59,407 bases of DNA from a virus, in IMG/VR virus record IMGVR_UViG_3300042375_000244, positions 1-59,407 of that record; one strand, given 5' to 3'. Numbering within the stretch: the stretch's first letter is position 1; each line of letters opens with the position of its first letter. The notes below the pieces were generated by a model. The model ran no database searches. It saw only the letters and a program-made list of their open reading frames with translations, and had not been told where the DNA came from. A program made the translations under genes and the position numbers. Below are positions 30,358 through 38,308 of this stretch, in pieces.

Positions 30358-30825
30358 ATGACAATAGACCGTAAGCCCCGCTCCGAGAATGTTCGCGAGA
30401 AAGACTCGCGCCCACTTACGTGGAAACCCCCGTCCTCTTTGGACGCCCCGGCCCCTCCTGAGGGGTACAAGCACCGCTGGATCCGAATGGAGGCCAACGG
30501 TATCGACGACCGGAAGAATCTTTCCGCCCGTTTACGCGAAGGCTTCGAGCTGGTTCGCGCCGAGGAATACCCTGAATGGGATCTCCCCACGATTAACGAT
30601 GGCAAGCATGCCGGGGTTATTGCAGTTGGTGGATTGGTCCTAGCCCGTATTCCGTTAGATATTGTTAAGCAGAGAAACGACTACTTCCAGAATCAAACGC
30701 GCGAGCAGATTCAGGCTGTAGACAACGATCTCATGCGAGACCAACACCCTTCGATGCCCATGATACGTCCTGAAAGACAGTCACGGGTTAGCTTCGGCGG
30801 AAATCGTTCCTCCGAAAAACAATAA
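30358..30825 (+). CDS. Conserved head-region protein, 155 aa
   Basis: ATG 30358 follows the scaffold stop by 4 nt. The sequence TWKPPSSLDAPAPPEGYKHR, WIRMEANGIDDRKNLSARLR, EGFELVRAEEYPEWDLP and VGGLVLARIPLDI recurs between scaffold and capsid in many podoviruses. Function is undefined; a minor head or capsid-assembly protein is likely. C-terminal SRVSFGG-type tail. Confidence 0.78.
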   Translation: MTIDRKPRSENVREKDSRPLTWKPPSSLDAPAPPEGYKHRWIRMEANGIDDRKNLSARLREGFELVRAEEYPEWDLPTINDGKHAGVIAVGGLVLARIPLDIVKQRNDYFQNQTREQIQAVDNDLMRDQHPSMPMIRPERQSRVSFGGNRSSEKQ

Positions 30826-30836
30826 GGATCTAGGCA

Positions 30837-31454
30837 ATGGCAAACATTGATGCCTCGTTCGGGCTCCGCCCGTATCGTATGCTTGGAAGCGCAGCGAACA
30901 CCAATGGCGACATGGTGTTTAATATCCAGACGGCAGGTACGGCAGGCACTGCAAGCGTGATCTATCAGGGCACTCCTGTGATTCCGCTGGCAAACGGTCT
31001 GATTGACATTGTTGGCAATGCCAACGGTGGCACCGTTCCGATTCTGGGCGCTTTCCTCGGCTGCAACTACATTGATCTGACGGGCAAACCCCGTTGGGCT
31101 CCTTCTTGGCCGGGCACGGCTGCGGTGTATGCGGGCACGGCTGCTACGGCAACGATCTCGGCAGATCCCGACCAGCTCTTCCTCATCAACTGCAATGCGG
31201 CTGCTGCGGATTCTCTGGTCCATGCCAACGCTAACTTCGCCACTGCGACAACCGGCAATGCCATCTCTGGCCTCTCTGCTGGTGAACTCGCAGTATCGAC
31301 AGCTAACACCACCAACACATTAAACCTCCGCATTATTGGATTCGAGGATTCTCCTTCCAATTCGGATGTCTCTGTCGCTGGTCGTCTGGCTATCGTCCTC
31401 CTCAACAACCACTTCTACCGTTACAATGCTAACGGTACTGGTGCGGGCATCTAA
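30837..31454 (+). CDS. Capsid decoration / minor head protein, 205 aa
   Basis: Ala/Thr/Gly-rich beta protein beginning MANIDASFGLRPYRMLGSAA, with long beta-prone stretches and no charge clusters. Strong AAGGAT site before ATG 30837. Its place directly before the major capsid protein and its composition point to an outer-shell structural protein, made in quantity. Confidence 0.75.
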   Translation: MANIDASFGLRPYRMLGSAANTNGDMVFNIQTAGTAGTASVIYQGTPVIPLANGLIDIVGNANGGTVPILGAFLGCNYIDLTGKPRWAPSWPGTAAVYAGTAATATISADPDQLFLINCNAAAADSLVHANANFATATTGNAISGLSAGELAVSTANTTNTLNLRIIGFEDSPSNSDVSVAGRLAIVLLNNHFYRYNANGTGAGI

Positions 31455-31469
31455 AGGGAGTTTTGAGCT

Positions 31470-32378
31470 ATGGCTATAACACGTTCACAACTTCTCAAGG
31501 AACTTGAGCCCGGTCTAAATGCCTTGTTCGGCATGGAGTACGACCGCTACGACAACGAGCATGCTGAGATCTTCGACACGGAGACTTCGGATCGCGCGTT
31601 TGAAGAAGAGGTCATGCTGTCTGGCTTCGGTCAGGCTCCGGTAAAGGGCGAAGGTTCCGCCATCAGCTATGATACGGCTGGTGAGGCTTTCACTGCCCGT
31701 TACACCCACAACACCGTCGCGCTGGCGTTTGCGATCACTGAAGAAGCTGTAGAGGACAACCTCTACGACAAGCTCAGTGCTCGTTACACCCGCGCGCTGG
31801 CCCGCAGCATGTCGAACACCAAGCAGGTGACGGCAGCGTCGGTTCTGAACAACGCCTTCTCGTCCAGCTACACGGGCGGCGACGGCGTTTCGCTCATCAA
31901 TGCCACTCACCCGACAACGGGCGGCGGTAATTGGTCGAACACCCTTGCAACGCAAGCAGACTTGAACGAGACCTCTCTCGAACAGGCCCTGATTGACATT
32001 GCCGGGTTCATCGACGAGCGCGGCCTGAAGGTTGCTCTTCGCGGCATGAAACTGATTATCCCCCCGGCTCTTCAGTTCACCGCCGAGCGTATCTTGAAGT
32101 CGGAACAGCGCACCGGAACTGCTGACAACGACATCAACGCGATCAAGACCGGCGGTTACATGCCGCAGGGCTTCACCGTCAACCACTTCCTCACCGACAC
32201 GGACGGCTGGTTTGTAAAGACCGACTCTCCGAATGGCATGAAGCACTTTGTGCGTTCGCCCATTAAGACGGCCATGGAAGGCGACTTTGAAACGGGCAAC
32301 GTCCGTTATAAGGCTCGCGAGCGTTACAGCTTCGGTTGGTCTGATCCCCGCGCGATGTACGGTTCGCAAGGCGCGTAA
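31470..32378 (+). CDS. Major capsid protein, 302 aa
   Basis: HK97-fold-type shell protein. An N-arm (LLKELEPGLNALFGMEYDRY) is followed by an E-loop-like EEEVMLSGFGQAPVKGEGSA region, a spine helix (EDNLYDKLSARYTRALARSM) and a P-domain with VALRGMKLIIPPALQFTAER, the 'LI-PP' strand shared by Mu-gpT-like capsids. It follows scaffold and decoration genes and is followed by a strong terminator, as expected for the most abundant transcript. Confidence 0.9.
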   Translation: MAITRSQLLKELEPGLNALFGMEYDRYDNEHAEIFDTETSDRAFEEEVMLSGFGQAPVKGEGSAISYDTAGEAFTARYTHNTVALAFAITEEAVEDNLYDKLSARYTRALARSMSNTKQVTAASVLNNAFSSSYTGGDGVSLINATHPTTGGGNWSNTLATQADLNETSLEQALIDIAGFIDERGLKVALRGMKLIIPPALQFTAERILKSEQRTGTADNDINAIKTGGYMPQGFTVNHFLTDTDGWFVKTDSPNGMKHFVRSPIKTAMEGDFETGNVRYKARERYSFGWSDPRAMYGSQGA

Positions 32379-32385
32379 CCAAATG

Positions 32386-32415
32386 AAAAGGGAGGGTTTA
32401 CGCCCTCCCTTTTTT
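32386..32415 (+). terminator. Intrinsic terminator after the capsid gene
   Basis: Perfect 11-bp stem AAAAGGGAGGG (32386-32396) with CCCTCCCTTTT (32403-32413), 6-nt loop, and a T-run. Confidence 0.92.
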
Positions 32416-32452
32416 CTTCTAAAGTTTAAATACACCGGGTGTCCCGGCCTTG

Positions 32453-32482
32453 TTGACAGCCCCGGCTGACGCTGCATAGACA
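32453..32482 (+). promoter_or_regulatory. Candidate promoter restarting transcription after the capsid terminator
   Basis: TTGACA (32453-32458), an 18-nt spacer and TAGACA (32477-32482), 30 nt before the next start. The -35 is perfect and shares TTGACAGCC with the AAA+ island promoter; the -10 is weak. Confidence 0.42.
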
Positions 32483-32511
32483 ACAGGGCTAAATCATGCA
32501 GGAGAATTACG

Positions 32512-32964
32512 ATGGGCGTTACAACTTTCTCGGGTCCGATTAAGGCTGGCGATGTTCCGAACACGACGGGTACTACGCCCGGCACGATAAGGAACGTCGG
32601 CTTTGTTGCAATGGCGCAGACACAGGCCATCACGCAGGCTGGGACCGCTACTGCCTTGGCGACCCGTATTGTCATTCCGGCTTACAGCCATATCTTGAAC
32701 ATCCAGTTTCTGACCACAGTGGCTTGGAACGGTGCTGCGGCCACCATCAGCATCGGCACCAGCGCCACCTCAACCGAGTTGGTCGTGGCTCACAGCCTTG
32801 CAACTATTGGTCAGTCATCGGCTGGTCCGGGTACAAATGCAACTCGCACAGCCCTCTGGACGAATGTTGGTTCGTCTGACGTTGTCATCTACGCCCTTTC
32901 GGCAAACACTGGTGACGGCGTTGGCGACATTATCGTTCGCTATCTTCAGGCCGAAAATCTCTAA
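32512..32964 (+). CDS. Virion structural protein, 150 aa
   Basis: Strong AGGAGAA site before ATG 32512. Gly/Thr/Ala-rich beta sandwich-type sequence (GVTTFSGPIKAGDVPNTTG near the start; VAWNGAAATISIGTSAT) resembling small capsid-stabilising or head-fibre proteins that follow capsid genes in podoviruses. No catalytic motif. Confidence 0.7.
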   Translation: MGVTTFSGPIKAGDVPNTTGTTPGTIRNVGFVAMAQTQAITQAGTATALATRIVIPAYSHILNIQFLTTVAWNGAAATISIGTSATSTELVVAHSLATIGQSSAGPGTNATRTALWTNVGSSDVVIYALSANTGDGVGDIIVRYLQAENL

Positions 32965-32979
32965 TAGGGGTGCGCCTAG

Positions 32980-33381
32980 ATGGCTGATGCTGTAACAAGC
33001 CAAATAATCTTCGACGGCACTAAAAGAGCCGTCATGAAGTTTACCAACATATCTGATGGCACCGGGGAAACTGGTGTCATCAAGGTCGATGTATCCGCGC
33101 TTACCACTAACTATGGTGCGCCCTGCACAGGGGTAAGCATTGAGCGGATTGAGGCTGTTACTGTTGGCATGGGCGTGGACATCCTATGGGATGCCACTAC
33201 GGATGCTCTGTGTATGACTCTTGGGGCTGACCAGTTCTTCACATTTGATTTCACTCGCTTTAGTGGACTCACAAACAATGCTGGAACTGGAAAGACCGGA
33301 GACGTTCTCTTCACGACTGTTGGGGCGACGGCGGGTGACAAGTACACAATCATCCTAGAGCTGGTTAAAAACTATGGCTAA
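32980..33381 (+). CDS. Virion structural protein, 133 aa
   Basis: Beta-rich protein, MADAVTSQIIFDGTKRAVMK, then SIERIEAVTVGMGVDILWDA and a C-terminal YTIILELVKNYG. Recurrent in marine podovirus head modules next to the preceding gene. Probably a capsid or head-tail accessory protein; function inferred from position only. Confidence 0.7.
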   Translation: MADAVTSQIIFDGTKRAVMKFTNISDGTGETGVIKVDVSALTTNYGAPCTGVSIERIEAVTVGMGVDILWDATTDALCMTLGADQFFTFDFTRFSGLTNNAGTGKTGDVLFTTVGATAGDKYTIILELVKNYG

Positions 33382-33655
33382 GGGCATGGGCATCAAAACT
33401 TCTGTCAAATCCGGCAACTTCCGTCCTACAAAGACGGGCGCCGGGATGACAGAAAAAGGTGTCAAGGCCTATCGGAAAGCCAATCCCGGATCGAAGCTGT
33501 CAACTGCTGTCACAGAAGATAGCCCCAAAGGCAAGCGCGCTGCTCGAAGAAAGTCCTATTGTGCACGGTCGGCGGGCCAAGCCAAGATGTTTCCTGAAGC
33601 AGCAAAAGATCCAAACAGCCGTTTGAGTCAAGCTCGTAAGCGGTGGAAATGCTAA
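33374..33655 (+). CDS. DUF6321-like basic protein, 93 aa
   Basis: Highly basic. GVKAYRKANPGSKLSTAVTE followed by KGKRAARRKSYCARSAGQ and a final SRLSQARKRWKC, the conserved order of DUF6321 proteins: YR--NPGSKL-TAVT, RRKSxCARSxGQ, RLxxARxRWxC. Two or three cysteines at fixed positions. The charge suggests DNA binding inside the capsid. Its start overlaps the upstream stop by 8 nt. Confidence 0.78.
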   Translation: MAKGMGIKTSVKSGNFRPTKTGAGMTEKGVKAYRKANPGSKLSTAVTEDSPKGKRAARRKSYCARSAGQAKMFPEAAKDPNSRLSQARKRWKC

Positions 33656-33668
33656 CAGGAGAAGTATC

Positions 33669-34055
33669 ATGGCTATGTCTCGTGGTGGAATGGGCAAGGA
33701 AGTAGCTGGCGCTCGCATGAAAAAGCGTGCGATGGGCGCTTCTCGTCAGGGCAAGAAGATGGCTCCTGCCGAAATGATGATGCCTCCCATGGCCCCTATG
33801 GCTATGAAGAAGGGCGGCATGGCGAAGAAGACCTACGGCTCCACCGAAGATATTATGGGCACAGGGAAAACTCCGGCATCGGCCAAGGCTGATTACGCAA
33901 AGAAGATGAAGGTCGCTGGTCTTAAACCTAAGCCAGAGAAGAAGATGATGGGTGGCGGCATGGCTATGAAGCCCGGCGGCATGGGCTATAAAAAGGGTGG
34001 CATTGCCTTGATGATCGTGCTCGGTAAGGGTGGCGGCAAGAAGAAGTCCAAGTAG
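33669..34055 (+). CDS. Met/Lys/Gly-rich low-complexity protein, 128 aa
   Basis: AGGAG precedes ATG 33669. Composition is dominated by Met, Lys and Gly, with repeats such as MKKGGMAKK, MAMKPGGMGYKKGG and a C-terminal KGGGKKKSK. No globular domain is evident. It belongs to a cluster of small cationic genes (33374-35917) that I suspect make DNA-condensing or internal head peptides. Confidence 0.7.
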   Translation: MAMSRGGMGKEVAGARMKKRAMGASRQGKKMAPAEMMMPPMAPMAMKKGGMAKKTYGSTEDIMGTGKTPASAKADYAKKMKVAGLKPKPEKKMMGGGMAMKPGGMGYKKGGIALMIVLGKGGGKKKSK

Positions 34056-34073
34056 TTTAGAAAGGGTTCCCGG

Positions 34074-34265
34074 ATGGTTAAGGCTGCAAAGAGCAAGGTC
34101 AACGCCTCTGGGAACTACACCAAACCCGAGATGCGTAAGACCTTGTTTAATCGGATCAAGGCCTCCAGCGTGCAGGGTACAGCCTCGGGCCAGTGGTCGG
34201 CTCGTAAAGCCCAGTTGCTTGCCAAGCAATACAAGGCCAAGGGCGGAGGCTATCGGGACAAATGA
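34074..34265 (+). CDS. DUF5872-like N-terminal half, 63 aa
   Basis: Basic protein with NYTKPEMRKTLFNRIKAS followed by GQWSARKAQLLAKQYKAKGG and YRDK, which is the first half of the DUF5872 pattern (KYTxPELRExIK ... GQWSARKAQLLAxxYKxxGGGY). It overlaps the next gene as ATGA, which carries the second half. Function unknown. Confidence 0.72.
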   Translation: MVKAAKSKVNASGNYTKPEMRKTLFNRIKASSVQGTASGQWSARKAQLLAKQYKAKGGGYRDK

Positions 34266-34507
34266 AGAAGCCTCAGAAGTCCCTCAAGGCTTGGGGAGAC
34301 CAAGACTGGCAAACCAAATCGGGTAAGCCTTCGAGCAAGACAGGGGAGAGGTATCTCCCCAAGGCTGCGATCCAATCTTTGTCACCGCAGGAATACGCGG
34401 CTACAACGAAAGCCAAGCGCGCAGGAAAAGCTGCGGGCAAACAGTTTGTCAAACAACCAAAGTCTGTTGCTCGCAAGACGAGCTCCTTTCGAAAAGTAGG
34501 GCTGTAA
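34262..34507 (+). CDS. DUF5872-like C-terminal half, 81 aa
   Basis: DWQTKSGKPSSKTGERYLPK, then AAIQSLSPQEYAATTKAKRA and KQFVKQPKSVARKTSSFR. In other phages this segment is usually in one chain with the WSARKAQ segment; here it is a separate, coupled gene. Strongly basic. Confidence 0.72.
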   Translation: MKKPQKSLKAWGDQDWQTKSGKPSSKTGERYLPKAAIQSLSPQEYAATTKAKRAGKAAGKQFVKQPKSVARKTSSFRKVGL

Positions 34508-34508
34508 C

Positions 34509-34976
34509 ATGGCTGAGAAATCCTCCAAGCAATATAATGTTCCCTCGGCTGTAACGGAGGAGGTTCGCCGCCGTGAGCGCGCGAAGAGGGAACGCGAAGA
34601 TGCTGAACGCTCCACCGACAGCGATGTTTCTGCGGCGGATAAGGCAGGCCTCAAGAGACTTCTTCAAGAGGAGGGGGAAGAGGAGTATGGCGACACTAAG
34701 AGCCAACCTAACCCACAGATCGCACCAAAACCTAAGAAAACTTTTAAGCGGGACCCAAACGATCCTGCGGGCGCAATGAACCGCAAGAACACTCCGGTGA
34801 ACTACGGCTCTTCTGACGAAGAGCTTCGCGACCGTAGCGCGCTCTACGGGGAGGAGGAGATGGGCTTTAAGAGAGGCGGCTCCGTTCGCAAGTACGCGGA
34901 AGGTGGCCTTGTTCGGGGTTCCGTTCGCGGCGGTGGCGTGGCCCTTCGTGGGCTAGGCAAGGGCAAAGTTTACTGA
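34509..34976 (+). CDS. Charged hypothetical protein, 155 aa
   Basis: N-terminal half is a charged helix (VRRRERAKREREDAERSTDS), the middle is acidic and Pro-rich, and the C-terminal 40 residues read FKRGGSVRKYAEGGLVRGSV and on, the 'GGxVR-aeGG' tail common to phage internal proteins. Function unknown; likely virion-associated. Confidence 0.65.
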   Translation: MAEKSSKQYNVPSAVTEEVRRRERAKREREDAERSTDSDVSAADKAGLKRLLQEEGEEEYGDTKSQPNPQIAPKPKKTFKRDPNDPAGAMNRKNTPVNYGSSDEELRDRSALYGEEEMGFKRGGSVRKYAEGGLVRGSVRGGGVALRGLGKGKVY

Positions 34977-34998
34977 CACTCGGTTAGAAAGTCCTTGC

Positions 34999-35664
34999 AT
35001 GTATTTGTCGAGCAACATTCCTTACTTCAAATGCTGGGTACGGAAAGAGTTCACTAACGCGCATCAGAAATACCAAGGCGAGTATCTTCATGCCTTGGCG
35101 GTTGCTGTCACAACAATCCCTGACAGATCTCTTAGCTTTCAGGTTATTTTCACCGGGTGTGAGGCGGAGGACGGAAGTCAGCCAAACATCCACGGAGGTG
35201 CAATGTGGGCGCGGATGCCGATCACCGCTCTGGTGGGCGACATTCCTTTGGAGCAATGGCCTGAGCGGATGCAGACGCATCTTGTGCAGCCGTGGGATTG
35301 CAGCTCGTATAACCACAATGCGATGCGAATACAGATGGCCCACCCTTCTCCGTGGCTATGCAAAATAGACAATGAGTTCTATAAGGGTAGGTATCTGTTT
35401 ACCGTTGACTACGCTGAGAGTGAAATTGCAGAGGACCCGTCTCAACACAAGCAAAGTCATGTGTTGATCTTGACCGACGCAGGGAAGTGGACAGGAAACA
35501 TTGTGGCGTTGCCGAACAATCGAGTGCGCGTTACCAGCCCGGCCTATTGGGTGACTGGGGAAGGCGCACCTGATTTCAGGCCAAGTCAGTGGATCTCCTG
35601 TGCAGAGCAAGACGATTCGTACATGGACCCAGACGTGACGTTCAACAACTTGTACAGGGAGTAA
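34999..35664 (+). CDS. Conserved phage protein of unknown function, 221 aa
   Basis: MYLSSNIPYFKCWVRKEFTN, then an HGGAMWARMPITALVGD block, QPWDCSS, PSPWLCKIDNEFYKGRYLFT, SQHKQSHV and NIVALPNNRVRVTSP. This series recurs as a single-copy protein in head-neck regions of marine podoviruses. Beta-rich with conserved Trp and Cys; no catalytic signature I can name. A structural or assembly role is inferred from location. Confidence 0.75.
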   Translation: MYLSSNIPYFKCWVRKEFTNAHQKYQGEYLHALAVAVTTIPDRSLSFQVIFTGCEAEDGSQPNIHGGAMWARMPITALVGDIPLEQWPERMQTHLVQPWDCSSYNHNAMRIQMAHPSPWLCKIDNEFYKGRYLFTVDYAESEIAEDPSQHKQSHVLILTDAGKWTGNIVALPNNRVRVTSPAYWVTGEGAPDFRPSQWISCAEQDDSYMDPDVTFNNLYRE

Positions 35665-35668
35665 TTAC

Positions 35669-35917
35669 ATGGCTAAGGAATCAATGAAGTCCAAGATGAT
35701 GTCGAGCGGTGGCGCTAAGGGCTACGCTGGCGGCGGCATGGCGATGGTCATGAAGGGCGGCAAGAAGGTCCCCTCTTTTGCAGCCGATGGCGTTGGCAAA
35801 ATGGCGATGGGCGGCATGGTGAAATCCAAGATGATGGCTGGTGGCGGCGCAGTTAAATCTAAGATGATGGCTGGCGGCGGCATGATGAAGCCAAAGGCTA
35901 CCGCTAAAGGAAAGTAA
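35669..35917 (+). CDS. Met/Gly/Lys repeat protein, 82 aa
   Basis: Contains the repeat KSKMMAGGG three times in variant form and a GGGMAMVMKGGKKV segment; overall very basic and disordered. Related in style to the protein at 33669. Confidence 0.68.
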   Translation: MAKESMKSKMMSSGGAKGYAGGGMAMVMKGGKKVPSFAADGVGKMAMGGMVKSKMMAGGGAVKSKMMAGGGMMKPKATAKGK

Positions 35918-35920
35918 GAT

Positions 35921-36607
35921 ATGGCCGTTTCGGGAACCAAGACGTTCGAACTCGATGTAGCTGACTACATCGAGGAGGCGTTTGAGCGGTGCGGGATCGA
36001 GATCCGAACAGGATACGATCAGCGCACTGCTCGTCGCAGCTTGAACCTATTGCTTGCCGAGTGGTCAAATCGAGGCCTGAACCAGTGGACCATTGAGCGG
36101 GTGACAATTCCTGTCACCTCTGCCAGTGCCAGCTACGTGCTCCCCTCCACCTTGATTGACTTCCTGACAGTCGTTGTCAGGATGCCGACAGGTGTCGGCA
36201 CGTCGTCGCAGGTCGATCTGACGGTTGATCGCATCAGCCGGGACTACTACCTGAACATCCCGAACAAGCTAACGCAGGGCAGACCCGTTCAGTACGTGGT
36301 TGACCGTCAGATAACCCCGGTACTTTATCTCTGGCCCATGCCGGATCAGAACTATAACCTGATCGTGGACCGCCTCGTCCGCATGGACGATGCGGCGTCT
36401 GGCGCGAACACCCTTCAGGTTCCGTTCCGCTTCTACCCCTGCCTTGCGGCGGGACTTGCCTACTACATCGCCATGAAGAAAGCCCCGGATCGTGTTCAGT
36501 TGTTAAAGGCTGTATACGAGGAGGAGTTTGATCGTGCGATGAGTGAAGATCGTGACCGGGCGGCACTCTCGCTCACCCCCGTAAGAGATTACTACAGGGT
36601 GGTCTGA
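35921..36607 (+). CDS. Head-to-tail adaptor, P22 gp4-like, 228 aa
   Basis: Closes the portal and seats the tail. DYIEEAFERCGIEIRTGYDQ, then RRSLNLLLAEWSNRGLNQWT, is the helical start of P22 tail accessory factor gp4-type proteins, followed by a beta part (VLYLWPMPDQNYNLIVDRLV) and a C-terminal arm rich in charged helix (LLKAVYEEEFDRAMSEDRDR). Position between head and tail genes supports this. Confidence 0.8.
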   Translation: MAVSGTKTFELDVADYIEEAFERCGIEIRTGYDQRTARRSLNLLLAEWSNRGLNQWTIERVTIPVTSASASYVLPSTLIDFLTVVVRMPTGVGTSSQVDLTVDRISRDYYLNIPNKLTQGRPVQYVVDRQITPVLYLWPMPDQNYNLIVDRLVRMDDAASGANTLQVPFRFYPCLAAGLAYYIAMKKAPDRVQLLKAVYEEEFDRAMSEDRDRAALSLTPVRDYYRVV

Positions 36608-36608
36608 C

Positions 36609-36914
36609 ATGGCACGGTTTGCACAAGGCTCGGCATCGGTTGCCATCTGTGACAGATGTGGCCTGCAATATCCGTATCTCACCCTGAAAAAGCAGTGGAA
36701 CGGGTTTAAGAACTGCGTTCAGTGCTACGATTCCAAGCATCCACAGCTAGAGCCAATCTATCCTCCCACCGAGCCGCAGGCGATCTATGAGCCCCGCCCG
36801 TCCCGAGTGGAGCCTATGAGCGTGCCGGTCGGCCAAGAAATCTTCCCCTTTATTCTCAACAAGAGCCTTCAGGGGATCACGTCTGTCGGCACCGTAACAG
36901 TGGAGATCACCTGA
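36609..36914 (+). CDS. Zinc-ribbon head-tail region protein, 101 aa
   Basis: ICDRCGLQYPYLTLKKQWNG, then VQCYDSKHPQLEP: a CxxC ... CxxC ribbon (with the second pair as CVQC) seen in small virion proteins next to gp4-like adaptors. The rest is proline-rich. Probably a minor structural protein. Confidence 0.72.
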   Translation: MARFAQGSASVAICDRCGLQYPYLTLKKQWNGFKNCVQCYDSKHPQLEPIYPPTEPQAIYEPRPSRVEPMSVPVGQEIFPFILNKSLQGITSVGTVTVEIT

Positions 36915-36915
36915 C

Positions 36916-37551
36916 ATGGGCTGGACATACAGCACTTTGGTGCAGGCTATCGAGGACTTTACCGAGTATAGCGAAGCAAGTTTCGTTAGTAACATTAACA
37001 CGTTCATACAGAACTGTGAAGAACGGATACTGTATTCGGTAGACTTGGACGTGTTTCGAAAGAATGTTACTGGGTCCGCATCCACTGGAAACCAGTACGT
37101 TGCTGTGCCGTCGGACTTCAGAGCGCCGTTTGCTATGAACATTACTTCGGCGGGGTCGAAAGTCTTCTTGCTCAACAAGGACGTTGAGTATCTCCAAGAG
37201 TATAATCCTACCGGGGCGACCGGAATCCCGAAGTATTACTCTATATTCGACGTGGACAACTTCATCCTGTCTCCCGTTCCAAATACAAACTTCCCGCTGG
37301 AGCTGCATTACTACTACAAGCCGCAGTCCATCGTTACGGCGGGCACGACTTGGATAGGGGACAATGCTGAACAAGCCCTTCTTTACGGAAGTTTGTTCGA
37401 GGCCTATACTTACATGAAGGGTGAGCCGGAGATCTTGAACCTGTATAACCAGAGGTTCGCAGAGGCTCTTACTCGCCTGAAGAACTACGGCGAAGGACGT
37501 GAGAACGTCGATGCCTACCGTGATGGGCTCATTCGGATAAAGGCAACCTGA
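36916..37551 (+). CDS. Tail accessory/adaptor protein, 211 aa
   Basis: Begins MGWTYSTLVQAIEDFTEYSE, continues INTFIQNCEERILYSVDLDV and PSDFRAPFAMNIT, and has a C-terminal helix (EILNLYNQRFAEALTRLKNY). This order matches a common podovirus protein between gp4-like and tail-tube genes, likely a second ring at the neck. Exact role unproven. Confidence 0.75.
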   Translation: MGWTYSTLVQAIEDFTEYSEASFVSNINTFIQNCEERILYSVDLDVFRKNVTGSASTGNQYVAVPSDFRAPFAMNITSAGSKVFLLNKDVEYLQEYNPTGATGIPKYYSIFDVDNFILSPVPNTNFPLELHYYYKPQSIVTAGTTWIGDNAEQALLYGSLFEAYTYMKGEPEILNLYNQRFAEALTRLKNYGEGRENVDAYRDGLIRIKAT

Positions 37552-37841
37552 TGTTTGTTGAAGCGGGACGGACAGGTGCCTTCAAGGTTGAGGTTGAGGC
37601 CACAAGCAACGGCGGACATCCTCCGGAGTTCTGGGCAAAACGCTGCTCCGAACGCTTGTTGGCGGTGGCCGAGTCGGCTCCGCCAGTCCTTCGGGAGCAG
37701 GCTCGGGCTTTCAAAGATCAGATGGAAGAGGTCGTTCTCTTTCATATGAAACGTGCTATACAGAGTGACAGATCCACCGTCGGCCATTTACTGACGGAAG
37801 CGGGACAACCTAAACTTGCCGAACTCGTAAGGAGAGTGTGA
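37551..37841 (+). CDS. Hypothetical protein, 96 aa
   Basis: ATG 37551 overlaps the preceding stop (TGATG). Mostly helical with conserved-looking HPPEFWAKRCSERLLAVAES, then a FKDQMEEVVLFHMKRAIQSD helix. Similar small proteins lie at the same place in related phages. Function unknown. Confidence 0.7.
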   Translation: MFVEAGRTGAFKVEVEATSNGGHPPEFWAKRCSERLLAVAESAPPVLREQARAFKDQMEEVVLFHMKRAIQSDRSTVGHLLTEAGQPKLAELVRRV

Positions 37842-38293
37842 TGGCCTTCACCGGAAACTTTATGTGCACAAGTTTCAAACAGCAGATCCTTGAAGGCGTC
37901 CACGACTTCCGGGCGACCAGCGGGGACGTGTTCAACATCGCGTTGTACACCAACAGCGCCTCGTTTACCGCAGCGACCACGGCGTATACCACCTCGAACG
38001 AGATCACCAATACGTCGGGTACGGCTTATGTTGCGGGCGGTCAGGCTCTGGGCAATATCAGCCCCAGCACTTCGGGCACGACGGCCCTGACAGACTTCTC
38101 GGATGAAACATGGTCATCGGCTTCGTTCACGGCTCGCGGGGCCATGATCTACAACACGACCCCCACGCATACCTACTCGAACCCTTCGGTTGTGATTCTC
38201 GACTTCGGTTCGGATAAGACGGCTGTCGCGGGCGACTTCACGATTGTCTTCCCGACAGCAGATGCGAGCAACGCAATTATCCGCATCGCCTAA
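37841..38293 (+). CDS. Virion structural protein, 150 aa
   Basis: Start ATG 37841 behind GGAG and overlapping the upstream stop. NFMCTSFKQQILEGVHDF, then FNIALYTNSASFTAATTAYT, is a recurrent beta-sandwich phage protein ('LYT--A-l-a-TT-Y'), often found near tail genes. Probably a tail or head-fibre subunit. Confidence 0.72.
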   Translation: MAFTGNFMCTSFKQQILEGVHDFRATSGDVFNIALYTNSASFTAATTAYTTSNEITNTSGTAYVAGGQALGNISPSTSGTTALTDFSDETWSSASFTARGAMIYNTTPTHTYSNPSVVILDFGSDKTAVAGDFTIVFPTADASNAIIRIA

Positions 38294-38308
38294 GGAGGCT
38301 GGACGCCT

